From assembly GCA_041287495.1 (NCBI GenBank), contig JBEULE010000042.1, positions 36,616-100,615 on the forward strand: a DNA stretch of 64,000 nt, in the 5' to 3' direction. How positions within the stretch are numbered: position 1 is the first letter of the stretch; each line of letters starts with the position of its first letter. A program made the translations under genes and the position numbers. The DNA is from JAOABC01 sp041287495 (GTDB lineage Bacteria > Aquificota > Aquificia > Aquificales > Hydrogenothermaceae). This document shows, one piece after another, positions 7,427 through 16,182 of this stretch. The notes beneath the pieces are model-generated. The model worked only from the letters and a program-made list of their open reading frames with translations. It searched no databases and was not told the origin of the DNA.

Positions 7427-7573
7427 ATGGCAAATATGAAAGCTAAAGCCCATCTTTCCAATAAGAAGAGAAAGAGAGTATCCGGATTTCTCGCAAGAAT
7501 GAGGACAAAATCCGGAAGGAAAATCATAGCAAGAAGGAGAGCTAAAGGAAGAAAACGTTTAGCTCCTTCATGA
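7427..7573 (+). CDS. rpmH: Ribosomal protein L34
   Basis: A 48-residue, highly basic protein. The C-terminal two thirds match L34 well: KKRKRVSGFLARMRTKSGRK, then a run of Arg/Lys ending KGRKRLA. The N-terminus (MANMKAKAHLSNK) differs from the usual MKRTYQP-type opening, so the T-x-Q-P motif is absent. AAGGAGGT at 7411-7418 sets the start. Its TGA overlaps the rnpA ATG. The order rpmH-rnpA-yidD-yidC-mnmE is the classic arrangement near many bacterial replication origins, but no DnaA-box cluster or dnaA is visible here. Confidence 0.92.
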   Translation: MANMKAKAHLSNKKRKRVSGFLARMRTKSGRKIIARRRAKGRKRLAPS

Positions 7574-7902
7574 TAGTGTTAAAAAATAAGAAAGATATTT
7601 CTGAAATTTTCTCTCAAAAGAATAGGTTACAGTTTGAAGATTTTATGGTAATTTTTAAAAAGAATCAGTTAGGTTATCCAAGATTTCTTTTTATAGCACC
7701 AAAGAAGGTTTTTAAACTATCAGTTAAAAGAAACAGAGTAAAAAGAGTTTTAAGGCAGGCTGTAAGGTCTGCCTTCGATGAATACAAAAACTTAAGCTGT
7801 GATATAATACTCATAGGAAAGCAGTCTATTTTATACAAAAAGAGTTATGAAGTTGAAAATCAAATTAAATCGGCATTCAAAGAGATTGAGAAGTTATGTT
7901 AG
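7570..7902 (+). CDS. rnpA: Ribonuclease P protein component
   Basis: The 110-residue protein cofactor of the RNase P ribozyme, which trims tRNA 5' leaders. It has the family signature KLSVKRNRVKRVLRQAVR (about residues 48-65), flanked by FLFIAPKKV and DIILIGK. Its ATG overlaps the rpmH stop (ATGA) and its stop overlaps the yidD start, so translation is coupled. The Aquifex branch is a known puzzle for RNase P, because Aquifex aeolicus itself lacks rnpA and uses a small protein-only enzyme. A clear rnpA here indicates the standard ribonucleoprotein enzyme in this lineage. Confidence 0.93.
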   Translation: MIVLKNKKDISEIFSQKNRLQFEDFMVIFKKNQLGYPRFLFIAPKKVFKLSVKRNRVKRVLRQAVRSAFDEYKNLSCDIILIGKQSILYKKSYEVENQIKSAFKEIEKLC

Positions 7903-8102
7903 CTAAGATAGCAATAGCTATTGTTAAACTTTATCAGAAGATATTTTCTTTTAAACAGCCTTCATGTAGATTTTATCCTACCTGTTCCCAATATTCAATT
8001 ATGGCTTTTGAGAAATACGGATTCTTTAAAGGTCTTTTAAAGACTGTATGGCGAATATTAAGATGTAACCCTTACTCAAAAGGTGGGGTTGATTATCCAT
8101 AA
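7896..8102 (+). CDS. yidD: Membrane protein insertion efficiency factor YidD
   Basis: A 68-residue protein with the conserved cysteine-rich signature CRFYPTCSQYSI and the tail RCNPYSKGGVDYP, both diagnostic for YidD (UPF0161). It is thought to assist YidC-dependent insertion at the inner membrane through an amphipathic N-terminal helix (KIAIAIVKLYQKIF). It overlaps rnpA by 7 nt and precedes yidC by 18 nt with an AGAGGT site. Confidence 0.95.
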   Translation: MLAKIAIAIVKLYQKIFSFKQPSCRFYPTCSQYSIMAFEKYGFFKGLLKTVWRILRCNPYSKGGVDYP

Positions 8103-8120
8103 AAATAAGAGAGGTAAAAG

Positions 8121-9665
8121 ATGCAGGAAGATATCCAAAAGAGGATGCTTATATTTTTTGTAGTAGTTTCTATCCTTATAATATCATTTAGCTTTTTAAG
8201 TTCTTACATTTTTCCAAAACCAGAAGAAAATGTTAAAAATGGGCAGAAAATAGTCAGTCAGACCAGTCAGAATATACAGAAAAGCCCAAATTATGGTGAT
8301 ATCGATCTTTTACTAACAACACAAAGACAGAGTATCCAAAGAGAAAATATAAAGATATCAACCCCAGATTTTGATATACAGTTTACACCATACGGTGGAA
8401 GAATAACTTCTATATTGGTTAAACGTTATAATCAGGATATGGTATCTGACTATGCTAAAAACTCTGGACTATACCCCGGAGAAATAATAACAGATGATAA
8501 AAATCTAACTAACATACTAAATCTAACAAAGTATGAAGTAAAACAAGATGGAAACACCTTAACCTTTTCTTTAAAGGGAGATGGTTTCGATATTTCTAAA
8601 ATTTATACAGTAAATAATGACGGAAGTATCGATTTTCAGATAAAATCTAAAGGTTTAGAAAACCATAACCTTTGGTATCTATCAGCACTAACTTTAAAGT
8701 CTGAGGGAAGTTTTGGACATCAAGGTCCTATTATAAAAACAAAAAATGATATCTTAATGTATGGCACTGAAGATGTAAAATCTCCCATCACCATAAACGA
8801 TAAAATATTATGGGCTGGAGAAGAAAATAAATACTTTTTACAGATAGTTTCACTCAAAGAAGGTATAAACAGTGTAAAGATAGTTCCATTAAACAAAGAC
8901 ATTACAGCTGTTTTAGTAAACATACCATCTAACTCTATTGGTTTTATGTATGGAGGTGCCAAACTTTACTCATTACTTGGAGAAATTACGGAAAAATATC
9001 AGAAGATTTGGAATATAAACTTAGATTTAAGAAGTTCCATTGATTTTGGATTTTTTGGAATATTTGGGAAACCGTTATTCTTACTTTTACACTTCTTTTA
9101 TCAGTATATCCCTAACTGGGGAGTAGCCATAATAATTTTAACAGTGTTGATAAGGATACTTTTCTTCCCTCTAAACCATAAGAGCTTAAAAGCCATGAAA
9201 AAGATGGCAGACTTGGCTCCGGAAATGGAAAAGTTAAAGAAGAAGTATGCAAAAGACCCTCAGAAACTTCAAGAAGAGATAATGAAACTTTACGCTCAAG
9301 CCGGAGCAAATCCACTATCCGGATGTTTACCTATATTAGTTCAGATACCTATATTTATAGCTCTTTATAACGTCCTTATGGTTACAGTAGAATTAAAAGG
9401 AGCTCCATTTATACTTTGGATAAAAGATCTATCAGACAAAGACCCATATTACATATTACCTATACTGATGGGGCTTTCTATGGTAGCTCAGCAGTTTATA
9501 ACTCCTTCTTCTGATAAAAATCAGCGGATTATCATGTATGTTATGGCTGCTGTATTTACATTTATGTTTTTAAACTTCCCTTCCGGACTAGTTCTATACT
9601 GGCTTACAAATAATATACTTGGTTTAATTCAGAGCTTTATAGTCAATAAAACTATGAAAAAATGA
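8121..9665 (+). CDS. yidC: Membrane protein insertase YidC (Oxa1 family)
   Basis: A 514-residue inner-membrane insertase. It has an N-terminal membrane anchor (about 9-29), a large periplasmic P1 domain to about residue 310, and the conserved Oxa1 core with five helices, including NWGVAIIILTVLIRILFFPL, LSGCLPILVQIPIFIALY and FPSGLVLYWLTNN. The periplasmic domain identifies the Gram-negative type. Natural substrates include F0 subunit c, whose gene lies a kilobase upstream. The mnmE start overlaps its stop (ATGA). Confidence 0.96.
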   Translation: MQEDIQKRMLIFFVVVSILIISFSFLSSYIFPKPEENVKNGQKIVSQTSQNIQKSPNYGDIDLLLTTQRQSIQRENIKISTPDFDIQFTPYGGRITSILVKRYNQDMVSDYAKNSGLYPGEIITDDKNLTNILNLTKYEVKQDGNTLTFSLKGDGFDISKIYTVNNDGSIDFQIKSKGLENHNLWYLSALTLKSEGSFGHQGPIIKTKNDILMYGTEDVKSPITINDKILWAGEENKYFLQIVSLKEGINSVKIVPLNKDITAVLVNIPSNSIGFMYGGAKLYSLLGEITEKYQKIWNINLDLRSSIDFGFFGIFGKPLFLLLHFFYQYIPNWGVAIIILTVLIRILFFPLNHKSLKAMKKMADLAPEMEKLKKKYAKDPQKLQEEIMKLYAQAGANPLSGCLPILVQIPIFIALYNVLMVTVELKGAPFILWIKDLSDKDPYYILPILMGLSMVAQQFITPSSDKNQRIIMYVMAAVFTFMFLNFPSGLVLYWLTNNILGLIQSFIVNKTMKK

Positions 9666-11005
9666 TTAGAGATACAATAGTTGCAAATGCAACTCCTTTG
9701 ATACCATCAGGAGTTGCTGTTATTCGTATAAGTGGAGAAAAAGCATTAGAAATAGGAAAAAAACTTTTCAAAATTTCCAAAGATATAGAACCACGAAAAG
9801 TTTACTTTAGCAAAATCATAGACAGAGAAGGAAATATTATAGATGAAGGATTACTTATATACTTCAAAAAACCTGCAAGCTTTACAGGAGAAGATGTTAT
9901 AGAGATATATCCTCACGGTAGCATTCCTGTGGTTAAAAAGATAATAGAGGAAGCCATATACTTTGGTGCAAGGTTTGCAAATCCTGGAGAATTTACAGAA
10001 AGAGCTTTTTTAAACGGTAAGATAGATTTAGTTCAGGCAGAAGCAATAGCAGAGTTAATATCTGCAAAAACACAAAAAGCAGCAAAAGCTGCTGTAAATA
10101 TTCTTGAAGGAAAATTATCAAAGAAAATAAACAGTTTAAGAGAGTCTCTTATAGAGCTTATAACTTTGATAGAAGCAGAGATAAACTTTCCGGAAGATAT
10201 TGAAGAGATAGATTCTGACTTTATTATCTCGAAACTAAAAGAAGTAGAGAAAAACCTTTCAGACCTTCTGTTCACTTACAAAAAGGGGGAAATCATAAGG
10301 CAAGGTATCAAACTTGCCATCGTCGGTAGACCGAATGTAGGAAAATCTTCACTTTTTAATGCATTTATAGGGTATGAAAGATCTATAGTTTCCGAAATCT
10401 CCGGGACAACAAGAGATTTCATAGAGGAGAGAGTAAAGATAAAAGATATACCTATAATACTTTTAGATACAGCAGGAATAAGAGAAACCACAGACAAAAT
10501 AGAAAAGTTAGGAATAGAAATAGCAAAAAGAAAGATAGATGAGGCTGATATAGTGATATTTGTTTTTGATGTATCTCAAGGATTTACAGAAGAAGATCTG
10601 AAGATATACAATGAAATTAAAGACAAAAATCATATTATAGTAGGAAATAAAGTTGATTTAGGAAAGAAAGGTCTTGATAATTTTATAAAATCTGATAATA
10701 TAATATATACAAGTTCAGTTTCAGCCATCGGACTTAAGGAACTTGAAGAGAAGATCTTAGAGAAAGTTGGAATATCTGAAGTAGAAGATGAAGTTTACAT
10801 AAATCTTAGGCAAAAAATTCTAATTGAAAAAGCAATAGAAAACATAAAAAGTATAGAAAAGGAGATAGATTTTTTAATAAAAAACAAAGAAATTTTAATG
10901 TTAAACATTCAAGAGATTGAGAAAAATCTTGATGAAATTATCGGTTTCATAACTACTGAAGATATCTTAGGTAGCATATTCAGTAAATTCTGTATAGGAA
11001 AGTAA
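9662..11005 (+). CDS. mnmE: tRNA modification GTPase MnmE
   Basis: A 447-residue GTPase that, with MnmG, installs the carboxymethylaminomethyl group at C5 of wobble U34. An N-terminal tetrahydrofolate-binding domain (to about 118) is followed by a helical domain with an inserted G domain: GRPNVGKS at 222-229, DTAGI near 268 and NKVD near 331. The C-terminus is the hallmark CIGK, whose cysteine is functional. Start ATGA overlaps yidC. MnmG is not in the window. Confidence 0.97.
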   Translation: MIRDTIVANATPLIPSGVAVIRISGEKALEIGKKLFKISKDIEPRKVYFSKIIDREGNIIDEGLLIYFKKPASFTGEDVIEIYPHGSIPVVKKIIEEAIYFGARFANPGEFTERAFLNGKIDLVQAEAIAELISAKTQKAAKAAVNILEGKLSKKINSLRESLIELITLIEAEINFPEDIEEIDSDFIISKLKEVEKNLSDLLFTYKKGEIIRQGIKLAIVGRPNVGKSSLFNAFIGYERSIVSEISGTTRDFIEERVKIKDIPIILLDTAGIRETTDKIEKLGIEIAKRKIDEADIVIFVFDVSQGFTEEDLKIYNEIKDKNHIIVGNKVDLGKKGLDNFIKSDNIIYTSSVSAIGLKELEEKILEKVGISEVEDEVYINLRQKILIEKAIENIKSIEKEIDFLIKNKEILMLNIQEIEKNLDEIIGFITTEDILGSIFSKFCIGK

Positions 11006-11016
11006 AGGAGGTAGAA

Positions 11017-12285
11017 ATGGACTTATCTACAATCACAAGAGAAGCACTAAAAGAGAAAACCTTAATTGAGCTAAGAGAAATAGGAGAAGAATTAGGATTA
11101 GAGAGAGTTACTGGCTTAAAGAAAGATGAACTCATAGATAAGATCTTACAGAAAAAAGAGGAAAAAGAAGGAATAACGAGGATTGAAGGTGTCCTTGAGA
11201 TATTACCTGAATCTTTCGGATTTATAAGATTTTTGGAAAATAACTATGCACCAAGTCCTCAGGATGTTTATGTTTCTCCTTCTCAGATAAAAAGAATTGG
11301 ACTGAGAAATGGAGATTTTATAAGAGGAGCGGCAAGAAACCCGAGAGAAGGTGAAAAGTATAGAGCATTAGTTAGGGTTGATTTTGTAGGAAATACACCT
11401 ATAGAAAATGCGAGATTAAGACCTTACTTTGATAAACTTATACCATATCACCCTACAGAGAGATTTAACCTTGAGTATGATCCATCTGATCTATCTACAA
11501 GAGTTGTAAGTTTAATCTCTCCGATAGGTAAAGGTCAGAGAGGACTGATAGTAGCTCCCCCAAAGGCAGGTAAAACAGTCTTAATTCAGAGATTGGCAAA
11601 AGCCATAATAAAAAATCATCCTGAAGTTCATCTGATAATCCTTCTGATAGATGAAAGACCAGAAGAAGTTACTGAGATGAGAAGGATAGTTGGCTCCGGT
11701 GCAGAGGTTGTAGCATCAACTTTTGATGAGCCACCGGAGAGACACATACAGATATCTGAACTTGTTATAGAAAAAGCGAAAAGATTCGTTGAAGAAGGTA
11801 GAGATGTAGTTATACTACTTGACTCTATGACAAGACTTGCAAGAGCTTCTAACTCTATTACTCCACCTTCTGGAAGAGTTTTATCTGGAGGTATAGAAGC
11901 TACAGCGCTACAGAGACCTAAGAAATTCTTTGGAGCTGCAAGGAATATAGAAAATGGCGGAAGTTTGACTATACTTGCAACAGCACTTGTAGAAACTGGC
12001 TCAAGGATGGATGACGTTATATTTGAAGAGTTTAAAGGAACTGGTAATATGGAGCTTTACCTTGACAGAAGACTTATGGAAAAGAGAGTTTTCCCTGCAA
12101 TTAATATAAGTAAATCCGGCACAAGGAAAGAAGAACTTTTATTAAAAGATTGGGAATTACAGAGACTTTGGATACTTAGGAAGTTTCTGTCTACAATGGA
12201 TGAAGTTGAAGCTATGGAGTTTTTACTTAGTAAGTTGAGTAAATTTAAGACAAATGAAGAATTTTTAAAATCTATGAATGCATGA
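11017..12285 (+). CDS. rho: Transcription termination factor Rho
   Basis: A 422-residue hexameric RNA helicase. The N-terminal helical domain (residues 10-45, LIELREIGEELGLERVTGLK) and RNA-binding cold-shock-like domain (GVLEILPESFGFIR, VYVSPSQIKR) precede the ATPase. Walker A is PPKAGKT at 181-187; ILLIDERPEEV and VILLDSMTRLARA follow. All core elements are present and there is no extra insertion domain. It follows mnmE by 11 bp behind AAAGGAGGT. Two terminators in this window have C-rich leaders that could interest Rho (see findings). Confidence 0.97.
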   Translation: MDLSTITREALKEKTLIELREIGEELGLERVTGLKKDELIDKILQKKEEKEGITRIEGVLEILPESFGFIRFLENNYAPSPQDVYVSPSQIKRIGLRNGDFIRGAARNPREGEKYRALVRVDFVGNTPIENARLRPYFDKLIPYHPTERFNLEYDPSDLSTRVVSLISPIGKGQRGLIVAPPKAGKTVLIQRLAKAIIKNHPEVHLIILLIDERPEEVTEMRRIVGSGAEVVASTFDEPPERHIQISELVIEKAKRFVEEGRDVVILLDSMTRLARASNSITPPSGRVLSGGIEATALQRPKKFFGAARNIENGGSLTILATALVETGSRMDDVIFEEFKGTGNMELYLDRRLMEKRVFPAINISKSGTRKEELLLKDWELQRLWILRKFLSTMDEVEAMEFLLSKLSKFKTNEEFLKSMNA

Positions 12286-12323
12286 TATAATATATATTTA
12301 CATTTTTTATGAAAGGAGGCAAA

Positions 12324-12518
12324 ATGAAAACAGGAATACATCCGGAACTTAAGTTAACAAAATTTGTGTGTGGTTGCGGAAATCAGTTTGAAATTTATAC
12401 AGTAAAAGGTGGAACAGTTTACCTTGAAGTTTGTAATAACTGTCATCCTTTCTATACAGGTAAATTAAGAATTAAACCTAAATTTTTAGAGTTAACAGGC
12501 CAGGTATCAGAAAAGTAA
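12324..12518 (+). CDS. rpmE: Ribosomal protein L31 (zinc-binding type)
   Basis: A 64-residue protein with four cysteines at 16, 18, 37 and 40 (CGC and CNNC), the zinc-binding C+ form of L31. It also has HPELK near the start and CHPFYTGK as in the family. The start is ATG 12324, after AAGGAGG at 12313-12319; an in-frame ATG at 12309 would translate the ribosome binding site itself. TATAAT-like sequence at 12286-12292 may give it its own promoter. It is 3 bp from prfA. Confidence 0.94.
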   Translation: MKTGIHPELKLTKFVCGCGNQFEIYTVKGGTVYLEVCNNCHPFYTGKLRIKPKFLELTGQVSEK

Positions 12519-12521
12519 TAG

Positions 12522-13604
12522 ATGAACAAGATATTATTGGCCCAATTAGAAGGAATTAGAGAAAAAGTTAAAAAGTTAGAATATTTGCTTGCTGACCCTG
12601 AAATTTTGAAAGATCAATCTAAACTACAGTCTCTGGGTAAAGAGTATAAAGACCTATCCGAGATATTACAGATGTATGAACAATACCAAGATATCCAGAG
12701 ACAGATAGAAGAGGTAAAACAACTGGTAGCAAATACTCCAGAAGATGATTTGAGAGCTTTGGCAGAGGAAGAGTTAGAATCCCTAAAACAACAGGAGAAA
12801 GACATAGAGAAGAAAATAGAGATTTCTCTTCTTCCAAAGGATCCGAATGATGAAAAAAATGTTATTCTTGAGATAAGACAAGGTGCTGGTGGTGACGAAG
12901 CATCTTTGTTTGCAGCTGAACTTTTCAGAATGTATCAGAGATATGCAGAGAGACACGGCTGGAAAACAGAGATACTGAGTCTCCATCCAACTGAAAAGGG
13001 TGGTATCAAGGAAGTGATAGCTCTCATAAAAGGACAGGGTACATACTCAAGACTTAAATACGAAAGCGGTGTCCATAGAGTTCAAAGAGTCCCAGAAACA
13101 GAGTCGTCCGGAAGAATACACACATCAACAGTTACCGTAGCTGTCTTACCAGAAGCTCAAGAAGTTGATATTGAGATAAAACCAGAAGAGTTAAAAATAG
13201 AAACAATGAGAGCCGGAGGAGCAGGTGGACAGCATGTTAACACAACAGACTCTGCTGTAAGGATAACCCACCTTCCTACCGGTATGGTAGTTACATGTCA
13301 AGATGAGAGATCTCAACTTCAAAACAGATTAAAAGCAATGCAGATACTCAGGGCAAGACTTAAAGATTACTACGATAGAATTGAAAGAGAAAAAATAGCA
13401 AAAGAGAGAAAAGAGCAAGTAGGAACTGGAGAGAGAAGTGAGAAGATAAGAACATACAACTTCCCTCAAAACAGAGTAACAGACCACAGAGTAAATTACA
13501 CTTCGTATAGGATAAATGAGATACTTGACGGCGACTTAGATGAGATTATAGATGTATTGATAGCCAAAGAGAATGAAGAGAAATTAGCTAAATTAGAGAT
13601 ATAA
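12522..13604 (+). CDS. prfA: Peptide chain release factor 1
   Basis: A 360-residue class I release factor that reads UAA and UAG. The catalytic GGQ is at 235-237 in AGGAGGQHVNTTDSAVR. Upstream segments IRQGAGGDEASLFA and HRVQRVPETESSGRIHTS are typical. The length and the absence of the RF2 programmed frameshift support RF1. Its stop codon is immediately followed by tRNA-Arg(ACG) with no gap, so the tRNA is probably processed from the same transcript. Confidence 0.96.
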   Translation: MNKILLAQLEGIREKVKKLEYLLADPEILKDQSKLQSLGKEYKDLSEILQMYEQYQDIQRQIEEVKQLVANTPEDDLRALAEEELESLKQQEKDIEKKIEISLLPKDPNDEKNVILEIRQGAGGDEASLFAAELFRMYQRYAERHGWKTEILSLHPTEKGGIKEVIALIKGQGTYSRLKYESGVHRVQRVPETESSGRIHTSTVTVAVLPEAQEVDIEIKPEELKIETMRAGGAGGQHVNTTDSAVRITHLPTGMVVTCQDERSQLQNRLKAMQILRARLKDYYDRIEREKIAKERKEQVGTGERSEKIRTYNFPQNRVTDHRVNYTSYRINEILDGDLDEIIDVLIAKENEEKLAKLEI

Positions 13605-13678
13605 GCGCCCATAGCTCAATTGGATAGAGCATGTGACTACGGATCACAAGGTTGGGGGTTCGAGTCCCTCTGGGCGCA
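13605..13678 (+). tRNA. tRNA-Arg (anticodon ACG)
   Basis: A 74-nt cloverleaf. The acceptor arm GCGCCCA pairs with TGGGCGC, discriminator A678. D arm AGCTC-N-GAGC, anticodon stem TGTGA/TCACA with loop CTACGGA (anticodon ACG at 13639-13641, read as ICG), and T arm with GTTCGAGTC. CCA is not encoded. The first base follows the prfA stop codon directly. Confidence 0.96.
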
Positions 13679-13708
13679 TTTATTATCAGAAAGTTAACTT
13701 TTTATTTA

Positions 13709-13736
13709 TTTGTTATTTACAGTGACTACATATAAT
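13709..13736 (+). promoter_or_regulatory. Probable promoter of the Spy/CpxP-like gene
   Basis: TATAAT at 13731-13736 lies 40 bp upstream of the start codon. The -35 region (around TTTGTT, 16-bp spacing) is weak, as expected for an activator-dependent promoter. The rest of the 97-bp gap after the tRNA shows only a short palindrome, AAAGTTAACTTT. Confidence 0.45.
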
Positions 13737-13775
13737 AATTTTTAACAATTAAAGTTAAATTGGAGGATAAAAAAA

Positions 13776-14216
13776 ATGAACAAGTTGATAGGATTGATTT
13801 TAGCAGCAACAGTTGCATCTGTAGGTTTAGTTAAAGCAGAAACACCAGATATAAAACCACAGAAAGAAGAATGTAAGTTTTGTAAAACAAAAAGAGAGTT
13901 TTATGATAGAAAGCTTGAATTTCTGAAAAAAGAACTAAATTTATCTCAAGAGCAGGTTCAAAAGATAAGCTTAATAAAACAAGAAGAAAAAGAAGCTTTG
14001 GAAAAGTTTAGGAAGGAGCATAAAATGCCCTTAGAAGAAGCTACAAAAGGTGGAGAATTTAATAGAGATATATTTATAAACACTGTAAAACAGAATAGTG
14101 AAAAGATGGCTCAGATAAAAGCTGAGTACTTCCAGAAATTATTTGAAGTTTTAGATAAGAATCAGAGAGAAAAATTTTTAAGTTTAATTCATAAAAGAAC
14201 GAAAAATGAAATGTAA
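13776..14216 (+). CDS. Spy/CpxP-like periplasmic stress protein
   Basis: A 146-residue exported helical protein. The signal peptide is about residues 1-21 (VGLVKA-E). The mature part contains two LTxxQ-like motifs, LNLSQEQVQKI (about 55-65) and LDKNQREKFLSL (about 127-138), as in Spy and CpxP, which are envelope chaperones and sensors of misfolding. A CKFC motif at about 33-36 is unusual for Spy and could bind metal or form a disulfide. The response regulator and kinase genes directly downstream suggest a CpxP-CpxRA-like unit. Ribosome binding site TGGAGG. Confidence 0.75.
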   Translation: MNKLIGLILAATVASVGLVKAETPDIKPQKEECKFCKTKREFYDRKLEFLKKELNLSQEQVQKISLIKQEEKEALEKFRKEHKMPLEEATKGGEFNRDIFINTVKQNSEKMAQIKAEYFQKLFEVLDKNQREKFLSLIHKRTKNEM

Positions 14217-14261
14217 GTGCGAAGCCTCCTTATGGCTTAACCTCCTCCCCCCTCCATTGAT

Positions 14262-14289
14262 GGGAAGGCGTCAATGCCTTCCCTTTTTT
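14262..14289 (+). terminator. Intrinsic terminator after the Spy-like gene
   Basis: GGGAAGGC, loop GTCAAT, GCCTTCCC and six Ts form a textbook terminator. It is preceded by a C-rich tract (AACCTCCTCCCCCCTCC at 14239-14255) and a small hairpin AAGCC-TCCTTAT-GGCTT at 14222-14238. The response regulator starts 21 bp later, so its transcription needs read-through or a promoter inside this region. Confidence 0.92.
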
Positions 14290-14309
14290 AATTTTTAGAG
14301 GTGAAAAAC

Positions 14310-14993
14310 ATGATAAAAGCTCTAATGATAGAAGATGATAGGGAACTTGCAGAGCTTTTAACAGAATATCTATCAAAATTCAACATATCAGTCAAAAACT
14401 TTGAGGTTCCATCTAAAGCAATTAAAGAGCTTGAAAGAAATCCAAACTACGACCTTATCATATTAGATTTATCTATACCAGAGATGGATGGCATAGAAGT
14501 TTGTAAAAAATTAGCAAAAGAGAAAGATATACCTATAATAATATCCTCAGCAAGAAGTGATGATACAGATAAGATACTTGCCCTTGAGATAGGAGCAGAC
14601 GATTATCTGGCAAAACCTTATAATCCAAGAGAGTTAGTTGCTAGGATACAGGCTGTATTAAGGAGAAAAGAGAAATTAAAATCAAAAGTTATCACCTGTG
14701 GAGAATTTGAACTTGATGAAGAAGGATATACTATAAAGAAAAATGGGGAAGTTATAAATTTAACATCTGCAGAGTTTGAGATACTATCTATGCTTATAAA
14801 GAATAGAGGAAGAGTTTTAAGTAGAGATTACATAATTGATAACACTGTAAACATAAACTATGACAGTATAGATAGGACAGTAGATGTGATAATAGGAAGG
14901 ATAAGAAAGAAGATTAACGATGATCCGAAAAACCCAAAATATATACAGTCTATAAGAGGAATAGGTTATAAGTTTGATTGTAAAGAAGAGTAG
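14310..14993 (+). CDS. OmpR/PhoB-family response regulator
   Basis: A 227-residue two-domain regulator. The receiver has the acidic pair E8-D9-D10, the phospho-acceptor D53 in DLIILDLSIPEMDG, and K in DDYLAKPYNPREL. The C-terminal winged helix (about 133-227) includes NLTSAEFEILSMLIKNRGRVLSR and YIQSIRGIGYKF. ATG 14310 is six bases after AGAGGTG; the in-frame GTG at 14301 is part of that site. The kinase gene overlaps its 3' end by 20 nt. Regulation of the Spy-like gene upstream is the natural guess. Confidence 0.93.
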   Translation: MIKALMIEDDRELAELLTEYLSKFNISVKNFEVPSKAIKELERNPNYDLIILDLSIPEMDGIEVCKKLAKEKDIPIIISSARSDDTDKILALEIGADDYLAKPYNPRELVARIQAVLRRKEKLKSKVITCGEFELDEEGYTIKKNGEVINLTSAEFEILSMLIKNRGRVLSRDYIIDNTVNINYDSIDRTVDVIIGRIRKKINDDPKNPKYIQSIRGIGYKFDCKEE

Positions 14994-16182
14994 TTCAATT
15001 TTATTCAAAATCAGTTTAGCTTTTGGTCTGATGTACATTATATCTACACTTTTCTTCTATTATGGCTATCAACAGGCAAAAGATAAGGAAATTAGAGATT
15101 TTATAAGAAGAGGACTTTTATTTGTCTACTCTAACAATCCGGAAGATTTAGGACAGAATATAGCCGAAATTACAGATATAGAGACAGCTGAAGATATCAT
15201 TACAAACTCAAGACCATTATTAGAGAGAAATTTAGGTTTTATTCAAATAAAGGTAGTTGAGTATGAAGAAGATACTTATCTTATTCTTAACAAATTCGGA
15301 ACAACATATATCTTAAAAAAGAATGATAGTATAGAAATTCATAAACTTATATTGATAGGCTATCTGATTTTTAATATTGCATTTATTTTACTTTACATAA
15401 ATATAGTTAAATCTTTTTATCCATTAAAACAGCTTAGAGATAAGATTCGTATTTTAAAATCCGGAAATCTTAATGTAGATGTAAAGATAGATAAAGATGA
15501 TGAAATTGGATTTATAGCGAGGGAGTTTAATGAAGCAATAAAATCACTAAAAAAAAATGAAGAGATAAGAAAGTGGTTTTTGAGAAACATAGCCCATGAA
15601 CTTAAAACTCCGATAACAAAAGGGAAGATTGCTATTGAGCTTTTAAATGATGATAGAGGAAAAGAAAACTTTGAGAAAATATTTAACAGACTTGAATACC
15701 TTATAAATCAACTTCTGTTAGTAGAGAAGATAACTTCAGAAAAGTTTAACCTAAACAGAGAGTGTGTAAATATCTCCCAAGTTATAAATAACGCTACCGA
15801 ACTTCTACTAATATCAGAAAAAAATCTGGTTGAAATAGAGCTTACACAGGATGATAGAGTTTTTATAGATATATCGTTATTCAGTATAGCTATAAAAAAT
15901 CTGATAGATAATGGAATCAAATTCAGTGAAGATGGTATATGTAAAGTTAGTTATAAAGATGGTGTGATATGTATATCAAATAGAGGAGAAAAACCTTCAA
16001 TAGATGTAGATATACTTTTTGAGCCTTTTGTTAAGGAAACTTCTTTAAAAAATAAGGAGGGATTAGGTTTAGGTCTTTATATAACAAAATTTGTTGTCCA
16101 ATCTCACGGATTAAATCTCAGCTATAGATATGAAAATGGAGAAAACTTCTTCTGTATAGATTTTAAATCAGCTCTCTGTTAA
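14974..16182 (+). CDS. Sensor histidine kinase
   Basis: A 402-residue membrane kinase with a helix at about 10-30, a ~95-residue periplasmic sensor region, a second helix at about 127-147 and HAMP-like DKIRILKSGNLNVDV. The phospho-acceptor His is in LRNIAHELKTPITKGK. The ATPase has N-box NLIDNGIKFSEDG and G2 box GLGLGLYITKFV. The start is uncertain: TTG 14974 lies inside the response regulator gene without a good ribosome binding site. Its 3' end overlaps lpxB, which is convergent, by 15 bp. Confidence 0.9.
   Translation: MIVKKSSSILFKISLAFGLMYIISTLFFYYGYQQAKDKEIRDFIRRGLLFVYSNNPEDLGQNIAEITDIETAEDIITNSRPLLERNLGFIQIKVVEYEEDTYLILNKFGTTYILKKNDSIEIHKLILIGYLIFNIAFILLYINIVKSFYPLKQLRDKIRILKSGNLNVDVKIDKDDEIGFIAREFNEAIKSLKKNEEIRKWFLRNIAHELKTPITKGKIAIELLNDDRGKENFEKIFNRLEYLINQLLLVEKITSEKFNLNRECVNISQVINNATELLLISEKNLVEIELTQDDRVFIDISLFSIAIKNLIDNGIKFSEDGICKVSYKDGVICISNRGEKPSIDVDILFEPFVKETSLKNKEGLGLGLYITKFVVQSHGLNLSYRYENGENFFCIDFKSALC

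Noticed and set aside
12309..12323. Upstream ATG for rpmE
   Set aside because: The five added codons are the AAGGAGG ribosome binding site of the real start.
13691..13702. Palindrome AAAGTTAACTTT after tRNA-Arg as a terminator
   Set aside because: It has no loop and too weak a stem, so it would not form a stable hairpin.
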